Part shown: one piece after another, positions 1 to 9,668 of the stretch
Position numbering within the stretch: the first letter of the stretch is position 1
Layout: each line of letters starts with the position of its first letter
NCBI RefSeq assembly: GCF_002811945.1
Contig: NZ_NPDX01000005.1
Coordinates: 186,001 to 250,000, forward strand
Direction: 5' to 3'
Length of the DNA stretch: 64,000 nt
From: Leptospira harrisiae
Lineage (GTDB): Bacteria > Spirochaetota > Leptospiria > Leptospirales > Leptospiraceae
The notes under the pieces: generated by a model
Database searches by the model: none
What the model saw: the letters and a program-made list of their open reading frames with translations, nothing else
What the model was told of the DNA's origin: nothing
Translations under genes and position numbers: made by a program

Positions 1-413
1 TGGGCGCCCAACCGCAACCTTCGGAAGTTCCAATCCACGGTATTAAAATCACGATGTCCATTATTGAAAAGTGAGTCCTGCGATCCGGAAACTCCACGAA
101 ACTGGATTCGACCATAAATTGTAAGTTTTTCTTTGCTCGTATCGTCAGGCCTGTGAGCAAAGGCATCGGGAAGTGTGGTGGCATTTCCGTTCTTTAAGGG
201 ACGGTTGTATTCTACTTTCACTCGGTTGGGACCAGGTTTCGTAAAAATTTGGCCTGATTCCGTGTCTTCGTAGAGTTCTTGGTAAACTTTCGCTTGTGAT
301 TCTTTCGATTCTTTTTTATTTTCTTTGGCTTCCGTTTGTGGAGCTTCTGGTTCCGCAGAAACTGTCCCTACAAAGATGAGGAAGGCCAAAATGGCTTTTG
401 AGATAGTCTTCAT
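1..413 (-). CDS. Phosphate-selective porin O/P-type outer membrane protein (3' part outside window)
   Basis: The gene enters from the left edge; only the first 137 or so codons are present. The protein opens with a signal peptide (MKTISKAILAFLIFVGTVSA), followed by a Glu/Lys-rich linker. It then reads YGRIQFRGVSGSQ, with DWNFRRLRLGA near the edge, a pattern typical of the first strands of OprO/OprP-type porins. The family forms trimeric 16-stranded beta-barrels in the outer membrane that pass anions such as phosphate. The substrate cannot be read from this piece. The start at 413 is the ATG directly before the signal peptide; no strong ribosome-binding site is visible. The family call is moderately sure because most of the barrel is missing. 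Confidence 0.6.
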   Translation of the reverse strand, partial: MKTISKAILAFLIFVGTVSAEPEAPQTEAKENKKESKESQAKVYQELYEDTESGQIFTKPGPNRVKVEYNRPLKNGNATTLPDAFAHRPDDTSKEKLTIYGRIQFRGVSGSQDSLFNNGHRDFNTVDWNFRRLRLGA

Positions 414-676
414 TCGATTCTAGTCATGACTGATTTGGATTTATGACACCGGAGGTTCCCTTCCGATTCAATGTTTCAGTCTGGTTACAAACGTATTGAA
501 GTACTGTTGGGATTGGATGACAGAATTGTTACAATTCGGTTACAGACACAGGAGAAGGGCTTTTTTTGTACGTTTTTTTAGCAAATTTTCAGTTTGTTAC
601 AAAACCAAAGATGATTATTACAAAAACATCACGGTTCTATTTTCTAACGATTGGTGATTCAGGACAGGTTGTTAGG

Positions 677-756
677 CGGCTCCGCTAGGGAGCGGACCGG
701 GCACTTCGCTGCAATCTTTCCTACGGAAAGGATTTCCGCTACGATCCCTTCCGCTA
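677..756 (-). ncRNA. Flavo-1-like structured RNA element, copy 1
   Basis: Read on the minus strand this begins just after the TAG stop of the chemotaxis gene. It contains GGGATCGTAGCGGAAATCC, then a TTTCC/GGAAA hairpin, AGATTGCAGCGAAGTGCCCGG, and a GCTCC/GGAGC hairpin. A second copy at 26010-26096 shares the single-stranded blocks but has different hairpin arms that still pair. From memory this matches the Flavo-1 RNA motif, described mainly in Flavobacteria with some in Spirochaetes. It probably sits in the 3' UTR of the upstream gene; the function is unknown. The rest of the 414-762 interval holds nothing else I recognise. Confidence 0.6.
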
Positions 757-762
757 GTGTTC

Positions 763-2754
763 CTATAATTGAAACTGGTCGCAGATGCCTTTCAACTTAT
801 CTGCGGTGTTAGAAAGATTTCTCGCTGAGGAAGACATCTCTTCTGCTCCTGCAGCAGTATTGAGGGTATGTTCATTGATTTGGGTGATGACATCCGTAAT
901 CTCACGAACGGCTCCTCTTTGTTCGTCAGCGGCCACTTTGATTTGGTCAGATTCTCCTTTGACTACTCCCGAATTTTCCAAAACGGATTGGTTGATCTCT
1001 GCTTGGGAACCCATAATGGTGTACAGAGAATCCATTGCTTCGGAAACACCATTGATGTTTTGAATGATTTCTTGGATGAGAGAAGTGGAGGATTGGATGC
1101 TTTTGGCACCTCCATCCAATTCTTTTGAGTTTTTGCCTATCATTTCCGAAATCGATTTAATCGAAGAAGCAGTTCGAATCGAAAGTTTTGAAATTTCTTC
1201 GGCCACAACAGCAAATCCTCTACCAGCATCGCCTGCACGTGCAGCCTCAATGGCAGCATTAAGAGCGAGAAGTTGTGTTTGGTCTGAAATTTCGTTGATG
1301 ATGGCTATGATTGCTTTCATTTCATCCGATGATTTCAAAATATTACTGATCATATCATTCATACCAGTAAGAGACTGTTCTCCTTCTTTTGCCTGGTTGG
1401 AGATTGATTTCATACGACCCAGAGTTACATTGATTTCATTAGCCACTCGTTTGACACTATCTGCGAGTTCTTGGATTTTAATTTGGAATTGAGAAATATT
1501 ATGATGTTGGATATCAATCGAACCAGTTATGTTTTCCATACTTGCCGACATTTCTTCAACGGTTGCTGACATCTGTTCGGTGGAGGCTGCTGTCGCTTGT
1601 GCTCCGCCGGAAAAACTATCAGAACTAGAAGAAAGTTGTCCCGCACTGGAAGCAAGTTCTTGGGAAATAAATTGAATTTCTGATACACTTTTTCGAAGAC
1701 TTTGTAAAAATAAATTGGTATCACCACTGAGTTCACCAATTTCATCATCGTGAATGATTGCAAGTGATTGGCTTAGATCACCAGCAGACATTTTTTTGAA
1801 AAGATCTCGGAGTCCTGCAATGGGTTTTAGTCTTTGTGTGATCAAACGATACAAAGCAAAAACAGAAAGACTTAATATGACAAAAGCAAAGATTCCTATC
1901 TTCAATAACATATCATGAACAACAGTAAGTATCTCTCCTTTGGATGCGATGGTAGCTAGTCTTATATTGTACTGACCAACATCGATCACTGTCGCAATTT
2001 TTTCTTTGCCGAAGAAATACTCCATATGTTCATCAGATTTGAGACTGAGTAACTTTTTTCCCCAATCAAGTGTTTGGAGATCTAATTTTAATATTAACGA
2101 TTTATCTGGGTGTCCAATGACTTGGCCTTTTTTATCAGTGATTGCGATAAAACCCTCTTTTCCAATTTTGACATCCTTCACCACTTCATCGGTGAGATGG
2201 TTTAAAGAAATGGCAAAAGCAAAAATTGCCACCACTTGTCTTCCTTGGAACACTGGCATGGTCAATACGGCCACTGGTTCCTGTGTGACAGGAGAACGAT
2301 TCACTTGACTCAAAAGAGGTTTTCCTTCGAGAACAGCTTTGATATTGGCATCAAAGCCTGTGTTGCCCCAACGAAATCCAATGGCTTTTCCCGTGGCATC
2401 AGAAAAAACGATTGGGTTCTCTTCTGCAGTGGACAAAAAAACATTTTCATAAACCCCAAATTTATTACTTAAATTGGCAAGAAGTTGGTCTAGATACTTA
2501 CGATCTTTTTTGATACATCGTTCGGCAAATTCGGGATTTGAGGCAGTTAACTCAGCCAATAGAAACTGTTCATCAAAAAAATTCTGAATTTGTTTTCCTG
2601 AGAGTCTAGCAACGTTTTTCATTTCGCCAATATATGCATCGACGATGTATTCTTTGCCTATGAAATACGCAAACGAGGAGATCCCTAAGGTTAAAACCAT
2701 AATGACAGAAACACTTAGAGAGATGATTACAATCTTTAGGCTATTGAATTTCAT
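763..2754 (-). CDS. Methyl-accepting chemotaxis protein with periplasmic cache sensor
   Basis: A 663-residue receptor. One membrane segment lies near residues 8-31, a periplasmic Cache-like sensor spans about 32-285, and a second membrane segment lies at about 285-308. A HAMP linker follows, then a long helical signalling domain to the C-terminus. The hairpin tip that contacts CheA/CheW is plain near residues 490-520 ([20 protein letters not shown], then [14 protein letters not shown]). Such receptors signal ligand or redox state to the CheA kinase and so control flagellar switching. The ligand is not predictable. The gene stands alone; its stop abuts a Flavo-1-like element. Confidence 0.93.
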   Translation of the reverse strand: MKFNSLKIVIISLSVSVIMVLTLGISSFAYFIGKEYIVDAYIGEMKNVARLSGKQIQNFFDEQFLLAELTASNPEFAERCIKKDRKYLDQLLANLSNKFGVYENVFLSTAEENPIVFSDATGKAIGFRWGNTGFDANIKAVLEGKPLLSQVNRSPVTQEPVAVLTMPVFQGRQVVAIFAFAISLNHLTDEVVKDVKIGKEGFIAITDKKGQVIGHPDKSLILKLDLQTLDWGKKLLSLKSDEHMEYFFGKEKIATVIDVGQYNIRLATIASKGEILTVVHDMLLKIGIFAFVILSLSVFALYRLITQRLKPIAGLRDLFKKMSAGDLSQSLAIIHDDEIGELSGDTNLFLQSLRKSVSEIQFISQELASSAGQLSSSSDSFSGGAQATAASTEQMSATVEEMSASMENITGSIDIQHHNISQFQIKIQELADSVKRVANEINVTLGRMKSISNQAKEGEQSLTGMNDMISNILKSSDEMKAIIAIINEISDQTQLLALNAAIEAARAGDAGRGFAVVAEEISKLSIRTASSIKSISEMIGKNSKELDGGAKSIQSSTSLIQEIIQNINGVSEAMDSLYTIMGSQAEINQSVLENSGVVKGESDQIKVAADEQRGAVREITDVITQINEHTLNTAAGAEEMSSSARNLSNTADKLKGICDQFQL

Positions 2755-2940
2755 TTTGTCCTATCCTAACAAAAACAAATAGAATCATACGTCATGATCC
2801 TTCGATTTAATTTGTCAAACCACATATAAGGACGATTTGTACTAATTTTTTCTATCTCAAATCTGAATTGATTTTTTGAGAGATGAATTTTTGTTAACTA
2901 ATTCTATTTTCGGAATCGGTGGGAATGATTTTGAAGATAT

Positions 2941-2961
2941 AAAACGAATATAATTCGTTTT
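2941..2961 (-). terminator. AT-rich hairpin downstream of the DUF3052 gene
   Basis: AAAACGAAT and ATTCGTTTT form a perfect 9-bp stem around a 3-nt loop, between two minus-strand genes and just past the DUF3052 stop. It has a T-run only when read on the plus strand, and the stem is AT-rich, so the terminator role is tentative. Confidence 0.35.
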
Positions 2962-2988
2962 TGAGACTTTTATTCAAAAATATGTTTC

Positions 2989-3405
2989 CTAACTTTTTCG
3001 ATTTTCTTTTCGAATGACCAATTTTAGACCCGACCAAACTTCATCCACGGCGCAGACTTTGACATCGACAAGTCCCAATTCCAAAGCAAAATCTCGAATT
3101 AAATTTTCATTCATATCCGAAAGAATTTTAGAAGTTTTTTTGGGCCAAGAGATCCAAATCATTCCATTTGGTTTTAAGTATTTGATTAACTTTGGTAATT
3201 TTTCGCAGTATTCTTTTGAGGTTGTGGTAAAAAAATGAATCAAGTCCATTCCCTGTTTTGGTTTGTCTAGGATCTGGATTTGTTTGGGAAAACTTCCCCA
3301 GGTTTTGGTAAAGTCTTCGGAGGGAAGATTGATGATGTGGAGGACCATGTTTTCTTTGATCCCTAATTTTTCTACAAGTGGTTTTCCAGAATAACCTGCA
3401 GTCAT
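2989..3405 (-). CDS. DUF3052 family protein
   Basis: A 138-residue soluble protein. The opening MTAGYSGKPLVEKLGIKENM is the hallmark of DUF3052, a small family of unknown function. The middle part LKPNGMIWISWPKKTSKI resembles the strand-helix end of a methyltransferase-like fold. No catalytic motif is clear. The length fits the family. The gene is flanked by chemotaxis receptors on both sides with more than 200 bp on either side, so it is probably transcribed alone. Confidence 0.75.
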   Translation of the reverse strand: MTAGYSGKPLVEKLGIKENMVLHIINLPSEDFTKTWGSFPKQIQILDKPKQGMDLIHFFTTTSKEYCEKLPKLIKYLKPNGMIWISWPKKTSKILSDMNENLIRDFALELGLVDVKVCAVDEVWSGLKLVIRKENRKS

Positions 3406-3790
3406 GAACTTCTCCCTCTTAGTTTTACTCTTGAATCACTTCGATAAAAGGTTGTTAGATTATCAATCAAAAGAACAGATTGTACAACAAAGTTAGAATT
3501 AAATTATAAAAAATAGGCCCTGCTTTTTTTAGTAGAAACTTTTCCGAAAGGACGATCTTAGTACATTCTCGAAATGAAATAGTTACTCCTCTAGATTCTT
3601 TCTAAATTTACCAAAAAAATATCTTGGAATCAGAATTGAAATTGTTCGTTCTTCTTCAAAAAATCCAAATTTCCTAGAAAAATATGAAAATTACAGATCG
3701 TTTCCTTGGATTTTGATCCGTAGATGAATAAGGACAATAAAATATTGCGCCTAATCACCATTCTGGTGATGTAATGAATCGAGGTATTTA
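3406..3790. other. Intergenic region, no gene recognised
   Basis: A 385-bp AT-rich gap between the divergent DUF3052 and chemotaxis-receptor genes. It should carry both promoters. I see no convincing coding frame, RNA gene or strong inverted repeat. A purine-rich GAGG about 7 bp before the GTG at 3791 is the ribosome-binding site of the next gene. Confidence 0.5.
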
Positions 3791-5356
3791 GTGTTATCAA
3801 TTGCAGATCTTTGGAAACAAGGGAAAATCATAATCAACAGAATCAGATTTGGATTGGTTCTTTTATTCCTTCTCGCTATGATCGGGGCAAAGGATGAATT
3901 CCAACCAAAGATGTTTTTGATCCATATGATCGGAACATGCACCATGGCATTCTATTGTGCAATTGCTTATTTTTTAGAAAGAAAAACAAACCCACCAACT
4001 TGGTTTCACAAATCATTGATTTTACTCGATACTTTGGTTCTCGGTGGAACCATAATTATGGACTGCACTCTCAGTTTAAAAGAAGCACAAGCCGCTCTTG
4101 CCAATGCAGTGGTATATTTTATTTTCTTTTTTAACGCTATCTATTCTGGATTTTTAGGTGATCGAAAATTCGTTTTGTTAAACTCATTTATCGGGGCAAT
4201 CACTACAGCGATTGCATTGTATTGTGCTGTGACCATAGGCGGAATCAAACTTTCTGTTGATCCTGAACTTTCTCGCCAAATGGGATATGTAGGTATGGCT
4301 GGCGAAGTAATGAAACCAATTTTTATTATGATTGCTGGTTATATTGTCAGTTTATTAGTTCAGCTTTTAACAAAGATTAGCTCGCTTGCTGAAATCAAAG
4401 CAGACGAAGCAGAACTTTTGTTAAACCAAACTAAAGAAAGAAATAAAATTTCCGCAAACGCTGCCGTAAAACTCGAAAGTTCTATCACTAACTTTAGTAA
4501 CTTTGTTTCACAAACTTCCTTAAAACTAGAATCGCAAGCGGCTTCCTTAGAAGAAATTACTGCAGTGATTTCCGAACTTTCGAGTTCCTTTGAATCTAAT
4601 GGAACTTCGATTGAAGAACAAAATAACAAAGTTCAAGGAATGGTATCAGACACAGAAATTCTTAAAGAAACTGTGGACCAAATCCTTGTTCAAAGTGAAC
4701 GACTTGTAGAAATTGCTGAGATTAATAAAAAAGAAAGTATGTCAGTTACAGAAGTGGCTGATCAAACAGCTACTCATCTAGAATCCATCCAATCTTCCTT
4801 TGACCAAGTAAACGAAATTAATAACATCGTTGCTGAGATTGGGGAAAAAACAAACTTACTGGCGTTAAATGCATCGATTGAAGCTGCGAGAGCAGGGGAT
4901 GTTGGAAAAGGTTTTGCCGTTGTTGCTAATGAAGTCAGTAAACTTGCTGAGTTTACTAAAAACAACGTAAAACGAATTGCAGTAGTTGTAAAAAGTTCTA
5001 AAGAAATCATCGCCAATGCAAGAAATGCATCCAAAGAAACGGGCGAATTGGCAAAATCTCAAATTGATCGATTGAACCAAACACTTGTAGAAATCCAAGA
5101 TATGAACCGTTTGTATATCGAACAAAGAAATACTTTGTCTGCCATTTTGACTGAATTGGGACAGATTCGAGAACTTTCTAAACAAATTTCCGAGTCCACC
5201 AAAGAGCAGTTACTTGGTCAAAAAGAGGCATCGAAAGGTATTGTTCAACTTGAAATGGAAGTTAACGAAATCAGCCGTGCCTCAAAAGATCTAGAAGAAC
5301 ATATTGAAATGATTAAAGATGAATCGAATAAACTCGCATCGATGAGTCAAAGTTAG
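3791..5356 (+). CDS. Methyl-accepting chemotaxis-type signalling protein with multi-pass membrane sensor
   Basis: A 521-residue receptor with about six hydrophobic segments in the first 200 residues and no large periplasmic domain. A long coiled-coil signalling domain follows. The kinase-control tip lies at about residues 355-380 ([20 protein letters not shown], then [14 protein letters not shown]). A multi-pass sensor suggests it detects something within or across the membrane rather than a periplasmic ligand. The start is a GTG preceded by GAGG at good spacing; [10 protein letters not shown] then leads into the first membrane helix. No typical HAMP domain is evident. It is monocistronic and ends near a 13-bp inverted repeat. 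Confidence 0.88.
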   Translation: MLSIADLWKQGKIIINRIRFGLVLLFLLAMIGAKDEFQPKMFLIHMIGTCTMAFYCAIAYFLERKTNPPTWFHKSLILLDTLVLGGTIIMDCTLSLKEAQAALANAVVYFIFFFNAIYSGFLGDRKFVLLNSFIGAITTAIALYCAVTIGGIKLSVDPELSRQMGYVGMAGEVMKPIFIMIAGYIVSLLVQLLTKISSLAEIKADEAELLLNQTKERNKISANAAVKLESSITNFSNFVSQTSLKLESQAASLEEITAVISELSSSFESNGTSIEEQNNKVQGMVSDTEILKETVDQILVQSERLVEIAEINKKESMSVTEVADQTATHLESIQSSFDQVNEINNIVAEIGEKTNLLALNASIEAARAGDVGKGFAVVANEVSKLAEFTKNNVKRIAVVVKSSKEIIANARNASKETGELAKSQIDRLNQTLVEIQDMNRLYIEQRNTLSAILTELGQIRELSKQISESTKEQLLGQKEASKGIVQLEMEVNEISRASKDLEEHIEMIKDESNKLASMSQS

Positions 5357-5384
5357 TTATTCTTTTAAGAATTTCGGTCAATCT

Positions 5385-5425
5385 CAATTAAACTAACATA
5401 AATCTATATTAAGTTAGTTTAATTG
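5385..5425. terminator. Perfect 13-bp inverted repeat between convergent genes
   Basis: CAATTAAACTAAC (5385-5397) and GTTAGTTTAATTG (5413-5425) pair perfectly across a 15-nt loop. The site lies in the 77-bp gap between the convergent chemotaxis receptor and hydrolase genes, with T-rich sequence downstream on the plus strand. A bidirectional terminator is the simplest reading; the stem is AT-rich. Confidence 0.5.
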
Positions 5426-5433
5426 ATTCTGTT

Positions 5434-6294
5434 TTAATTTTCTTTTAAAAAATTAATAATTTCATCTTTAACACTCTCGGTTCGCAAAATCATTTTGTGA
5501 CCAAGACCTTTTGTTGGAACTAACTTCGATTTTCTCCATGCCTTTGAAACTGCAAGTCCCATTGCAAACGGGATTTCCAAATCATCCTCATCGTGAATTA
5601 CAAGAAGTGAGTTATTAAATTTTGGACCTGCTTTCTCTAAATCCAAACTACTAAGAGGTTGTTTGACCTTTCGTTCTAAAATCAAACGCATAGATTCACT
5701 TTCTTCTTCAGTAAACTTGAAGTATTCACTAAAACTTTTTCTTAAAATTTCCAAACGCAAAGGTGGTGCAATATAAACTAACTTACTCGCCTCAACACCT
5801 AATTCCTGTGCTACGGTCGCAACTGCTCCACCAAATGAATGTGTAATGATATAGTCTGGATTTCCAACGTCTTTTACGAGTCTACGTACAATCTTTGCGG
5901 ACAAAACAATATTAGAATACCTACCAGATGAAAATCCATGTCCTGGTAAATCGATTCCGATCACATTATAACCTTCTTCTAAAAGAGCAGGGATGATTCT
6001 TGAAAAATTTCCCGTATGTCCATTCCAACCATGAACGAGAAGAACTGTTTCTTTTTCTCCTTTCCAGTGAAAGTATTGAATACGGTGTTCTTTTTCTTTA
6101 AATTCTTTTTGTTCGGCTAGTGCTAATACATCCATTTCCTTTCTCGATGGTTTTTGTTTCTGAGTAGATAGAAAATACCCTGCAGCCACATACCCAAAGA
6201 ACATTGGCCTTTTTTTGGCAAAGGCCCACTTTTCTTCCAAGGTTAATGGATAAGTTCTATTTAAAGTACGAACGATCGTGCTATTAGTTTCCAT
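5434..6294 (-). CDS. Alpha/beta hydrolase
   Basis: A 286-residue alpha/beta-hydrolase-fold protein. The oxyanion strand LLVHGWNGHTGNF lies near residue 90. The nucleophile elbow is THSFGG near residue 153, where Thr replaces the usual first Gly of GxSxG. Asp in DEDDLEIP (about 231) and His in GLGHKMILR (about 264) complete the triad. Family members hydrolyse esters or related bonds; no substrate is evident. There is no signal peptide. It lies 43 bp downstream of the tetR gene on the same strand, so it is probably in its operon. Codons 5-11 contain a 12-mer also found before tetR. Confidence 0.82.
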   Translation of the reverse strand: METNSTIVRTLNRTYPLTLEEKWAFAKKRPMFFGYVAAGYFLSTQKQKPSRKEMDVLALAEQKEFKEKEHRIQYFHWKGEKETVLLVHGWNGHTGNFSRIIPALLEEGYNVIGIDLPGHGFSSGRYSNIVLSAKIVRRLVKDVGNPDYIITHSFGGAVATVAQELGVEASKLVYIAPPLRLEILRKSFSEYFKFTEEESESMRLILERKVKQPLSSLDLEKAGPKFNNSLLVIHDEDDLEIPFAMGLAVSKAWRKSKLVPTKGLGHKMILRTESVKDEIINFLKEN

Positions 6295-6337
6295 AATTCA
6301 AAACTCCTTTTTTTAAAAATCTCTATAAAAATCTTTT

Positions 6338-6934
6338 CTAAATTTCGTGTTGGTGCCGTTTGATTAATTCATTAAAACTTTGTTTGGCCCTTTTTTCAGA
6401 GTGTTTATCTTCCAAAAGTCTGTTATAAAAATGAAATCCCAAGATGAGTCCCCAAATTTCTTGCACCATCTTTTCTACATTTGTGTTAGCATCTAATTCC
6501 AAAGTATCTTTCGCATCTTGAACAAATTGTTTTAATGTCTTTTGCCAACTGAGTTGTGTTTTTTTCAAATGATCTCTTACAATACCAGGTTTATCGTCAA
6601 ATTCCGAACTCGATGACAAAAACAAACATCCTCCCGGTAAACTATCCGTATCTGCCCACGACAACCACATTTGAAATGCTGTTTTAAGTCGGGTCAAACC
6701 TGGTTTGGTTTTGAGTGCAGGATAAACTACGTTCCTTCGAAAGAGTTCGCTACCGACCCGAAGGACTTCGATTTGAAGGTTTTCTTTGGAAGCAAATTTA
6801 CCGAAGAGCCCACTTTTGGACATTCCCAATTCATCAGCTAAAGTTCCAATAGTTAGTCCTTCCAAACCCTGGATGCTCGCCATTTGGACTGCTTTGTCCA
6901 AAATCATGGATTTTGTGTCTTCACCCTTGCTCAT
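6338..6934 (-). CDS. TetR family transcriptional regulator
   Basis: About 198 residues from MSKGEDTKSM. The N-terminal helix-turn-helix has TIGTLADELGMSKSGLFGKF near residues 27-47, a classic TetR recognition region. The C-terminal part has GGCLFLSSSSEFDDKPG, resembling TetR subfamilies with a YcdC/AcrR-like ligand domain. A longer reading from 6988 adds 18 residues ahead of the conserved start and is less likely. The gene leads an apparent two-gene unit with the alpha/beta hydrolase, which it may control. The upstream 12-mer ACGATCGTTCGT is a possible operator for autoregulation. Confidence 0.85.
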   Translation of the reverse strand: MSKGEDTKSMILDKAVQMASIQGLEGLTIGTLADELGMSKSGLFGKFASKENLQIEVLRVGSELFRRNVVYPALKTKPGLTRLKTAFQMWLSWADTDSLPGGCLFLSSSSEFDDKPGIVRDHLKKTQLSWQKTLKQFVQDAKDTLELDANTNVEKMVQEIWGLILGFHFYNRLLEDKHSEKRAKQSFNELIKRHQHEI

Positions 6935-6935
6935 A

Positions 6936-6962
6936 AATAAAAGTACGATCGTTCGTTTATTT
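6936..6962. promoter_or_regulatory. Candidate TetR operator
   Basis: The 12-mer ACGATCGTTCGT just upstream of the tetR start recurs exactly in the first codons of the adjacent hydrolase gene (about 6272-6285). It contains the palindrome ACGATCGT. TetR proteins usually bind such sites near their own promoters. This is inferred from the shared sequence only. Confidence 0.35.
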
Positions 6963-7048
6963 ATGTAAAGTATTTTTTGGAAATTCATGATCCCTTTTGA
7001 AATATTTTTTGACTTGAGTTTGGTAAGGTTTTGTTACAATCGTTGCCT

Positions 7049-7627
7049 ATGCAACAGTACACATTTAATAAATATTTTGCTAAAAAAAGTTTTTTGAAAC
7101 TCTTTGGTGGTGAAATTCGTATCTTTGACGAGAACAAAACGAACCTTCTCTTTTTCGTAAAACAAAAAGCTTTTAAGTTAAAAGAAGACATTACGGTTTA
7201 TGCAGATGAAACAAAAACAAAAGAACTCTTAAAAATAAAAGCACGTAGTGTGATCGATTTTTCTGCAGTTTATGATGTGGTTGATATTACTTCCAATGAA
7301 GCAATTGGAGCTCTTCGTAGAAAAGGATTTAAATCGATACTAAAAGATTCTTGGGAAATTTTGGACACAAAAGACCAAGTCATAGGTTCTATCGATGAAG
7401 ATAGTATGTTTAAGGCAATTCTTCGTAGGTTTTTAACCAATTTAATTCCTCAATCTTTTTTCATTACTTTGAACAAAACTCAGGTGGGAGTTTTAAAACA
7501 AACTTTTAATCCTTTTGTTCCACAATTTAATATTGATTTTTCTTCCGATAATACAAACGCACTAGATCGAAGATTGGGAATTGCGATAGTGATTTTGTTA
7601 CAAATTATTGAGGGAAGACAACAATAG
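7049..7627 (+). CDS. LURP-one-related / tubby-like beta-barrel protein
   Basis: A 192-residue protein rich in beta-strand patterns: FGGEIRIFDENKTNLLFFVK near the start, then repeated strand pairs such as DSWEILDTKDQVIGSIDED. This arrangement resembles the LURP-one/scramblase (tubby C-terminal) fold, in which a 12-stranded barrel surrounds a C-terminal hydrophobic helix. The C-terminus here, RRLGIAIVILLQIIEG, fits that helix. Function in bacteria is unclear; lipid binding is often suggested. I chose the ATG at 7049 over an upstream TTG at 7031; neither has a clear ribosome-binding site. It is divergent from tetR. Confidence 0.6.
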   Translation: MQQYTFNKYFAKKSFLKLFGGEIRIFDENKTNLLFFVKQKAFKLKEDITVYADETKTKELLKIKARSVIDFSAVYDVVDITSNEAIGALRRKGFKSILKDSWEILDTKDQVIGSIDEDSMFKAILRRFLTNLIPQSFFITLNKTQVGVLKQTFNPFVPQFNIDFSSDNTNALDRRLGIAIVILLQIIEGRQQ

Positions 7628-7748
7628 CCTTCGAACTGACTTTTTAATTTGTAATCCCGAGTTAAGGATGAGTAGAAATTGGTCACCTGCTATTGTTAGA
7701 TGGCAGATGACTGAAAAATCAACGGAACCCGCTCGGGTTTCAGCAACA

Positions 7749-8249
7749 TCATCCCACTTTCTTATAAAATGTCTCTGTCGCCTTTGCTTCTTCGCCTTCA
7801 GGTGAAATATTAAAAGCCGTCAGAGAGAACTCTTTTTCACTAAGGAATTGAATTTCGGTTCTCCAACCCCAAAGGGCTTCCCCATATTCTGGGTTCCCAT
7901 AAGAGCCGTTCATAGAAAATCCCTTTCCCTTTGGTTCTCCACTAGACAACATAATTTGAGTTCCCATATGAAAACTATCAATCCAAGAACTTGTATACCT
8001 TTGGTATGGAATATCGAATCCAATGATCATTTTCCCTTCAAAAGGTTTTCCTTCTAAACTACTATGGTAATCTAAAGAAATAAATCTTCCACCAAACAGA
8101 CTAGTGATGGCAATTTCTGCAGCTGATTCATCTGCCAAAACATCCTTTTCAAACCAGGTTTTTGTTTTCCCTTCCCAGTGACCAAGCAGTTGTTGTAACT
8201 GTTTGTGAGGGCCGTCTTTCAGTGAATCATCGAATTTGTTTGTCGTCAT
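7749..8249 (-). CDS. DUF1579 family protein
   Basis: A 166-residue soluble protein with the DUF1579 signatures: LLGHWEGKTKTWFEKD near residue 20, GGRFISLDYH near 50, and GKMIIGFDIPYQRYTSSWID near 75. The family adopts a small lipocalin-like beta-barrel of unknown role and often sits beside stress or AraC-regulated genes. The length is standard. The start at 8249 follows an AAGGAAGT-like ribosome-binding site. It is followed by the convergent LURP-one-like gene. Confidence 0.75.
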   Translation of the reverse strand: MTTNKFDDSLKDGPHKQLQQLLGHWEGKTKTWFEKDVLADESAAEIAITSLFGGRFISLDYHSSLEGKPFEGKMIIGFDIPYQRYTSSWIDSFHMGTQIMLSSGEPKGKGFSMNGSYGNPEYGEALWGWRTEIQFLSEKEFSLTAFNISPEGEEAKATETFYKKVG

Positions 8250-8284
8250 CGTTAAACTTCCTTTTTATAAAATTGAATTTAGTA

Positions 8285-8848
8285 TTATGATTTTTCTGTT
8301 GGTTGGTAAAAAAGTACCACTCCACCAGTAGAGAGTGGGTTAGTTTCGACAAGTTTTAATTGATTATTCGGAATTCCTTCTTGGAAAAGTCGCCTTCCTT
8401 TTCCTAAAAATACAGGTGCAATACAAATGCGATATTCGTCGAATAAACCTGCTTTCATAAGTAAGGCTGATAGGATTCCGCTTCCAAACACAAACATATC
8501 ACCGTTTCCTTCTTTTTTTAATTTTGAAATTTCGGTAACAGCATCTTTGGTTATGGTGGTATTGTTCCAGTTGGCAACGTTTAGAGTGGTCGAGCAGGCA
8601 AGTTTTGGAATTTGATTCATAAACTTTGCGACTTCCCCTTCTTCTTCTGTGGCCTTTGTCCAATAATCAGCCATCCCTTGATAGGTGGTGGCACCAAACA
8701 CAAGCAAGTCGGCCGAGCGAAGTTGCGTGAGGCTAAACTCTTCTAGTTCTTTTCCCCAAACTAGTCCATGAAAACTTAAATCCCAGTTCTTTTCCCCTTC
8801 GAAGTATCCATCCAATGTAATTACGTTCCACATGATTAGTTTTCTCAT
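8285..8848 (-). CDS. Dihydrofolate reductase / RibD C-terminal-like reductase
   Basis: A 187-residue protein of the RibD C-terminal/DHFR superfamily: MRKLIMWNVITLDGYFEGEK at the start, LLVFGATTYQGMADYW near residue 55 and GDMFVFGSGILSALLMKAGL near 120. These place it with NADPH-dependent pyrimidine or folate-type reductases, which are usually not true DHFR. The substrate is unknown. I chose the ATG at 8848 because GAGGAGAAC just upstream is its ribosome-binding site; an upstream in-frame GTG would run through that site. The DUF1579 gene follows 35 bp downstream, probably in the same transcript. Confidence 0.78.
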   Translation of the reverse strand: MRKLIMWNVITLDGYFEGEKNWDLSFHGLVWGKELEEFSLTQLRSADLLVFGATTYQGMADYWTKATEEEGEVAKFMNQIPKLACSTTLNVANWNNTTITKDAVTEISKLKKEGNGDMFVFGSGILSALLMKAGLFDEYRICIAPVFLGKGRRLFQEGIPNNQLKLVETNPLSTGGVVLFYQPTEKS

Positions 8849-9163
8849 AGTTCTCCTCACTTGTTGTTATTCCCAATGGATGGAAAGTTTAAATTTGAAT
8901 CAGTAAATTAGCAGATAATTTTAGGTCGTTATCTCTTTTCGCCATTCGTAAATCGCAAATGTTATTTAGGTGGAGCGAACATTCCAAAAGGTATATAAAT
9001 TTTTTCTATTTTCGTCAAGAAGTTTGTATGCGTAGCGGATACTTTTACAAAATAAGTTTATCTTTTTCATTCGAATTCTTTCATTGAAATCCCAAGTGCA
9101 TTATGAATTTGGATTTTTAGAAAGTTGATTGATGGAACTACTTTGAAATAAGATTCATTTCCT
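8849..9163. other. Intergenic region, no gene recognised
   Basis: About 315 bp between the divergent reductase and GyrI-like genes. It is AT-rich and has no convincing open frame or structured element. It must contain the two promoters. Confidence 0.45.
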
Positions 9164-9643
9164 ATGGATGCCAAAATTGTTACAATCGAAAGAAAGTGGA
9201 TTGTGGGTAAAAAAATGGAAATGTCTTTGGTTGGAAATTTAACACCAGTTTTATGGAAATCATTTATTCCTCAGATACCAACCATTGCCAATCGTATAAC
9301 GAATGAACTCATTTCTTTATCAGTATATCCTTCAGATTATTTCCAAAATTTTAATCCGACTAGAAATTATGAAAAATGGGCTGGAGTAGAAGTTTCCAAA
9401 AAAGCAGATATTCCAGAAGGAATGGAAGGATTTGAAATTGTTAGTGGAATGTATGCAGAATTTGTTTATCAAGGACTACCAAGTGAAGGTGGACCTTTTT
9501 TCCAAAATATATTTATGAATTGGTTACCAAATTCAAAGTTTCAATTGGACCATCGTCCCCATTTTGAAGTGATGGGTGAAAAATACAAAAATAACGATTC
9601 AGATTCTGAAGAATTGGTTTATATACCGATCAAACAATCTTAA
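9164..9643 (+). CDS. GyrI-like / AraC effector-binding domain protein
   Basis: A 159-residue stand-alone effector-binding domain. The family pattern is visible: an N-terminal strand (IVTIERKWIVGKKMEMSL), a helix with LWKSFIPQ, a central EKWAGVEVSK strand, and GMYAEFVYQGLPSEGGPFFQ near residue 104. Such domains (SOUL/GyrI-like) bind small amphipathic compounds, and free-standing ones act in stress or drug sensing. No DNA-binding domain is attached. It is immediately followed by the decayed DUF1554 fragment at 9669. Confidence 0.7.
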   Translation: MDAKIVTIERKWIVGKKMEMSLVGNLTPVLWKSFIPQIPTIANRITNELISLSVYPSDYFQNFNPTRNYEKWAGVEVSKKADIPEGMEGFEIVSGMYAEFVYQGLPSEGGPFFQNIFMNWLPNSKFQLDHRPHFEVMGEKYKNNDSDSEELVYIPIKQS

Positions 9644-9668
9644 TCCATATAAAATATATGGATGGTAG

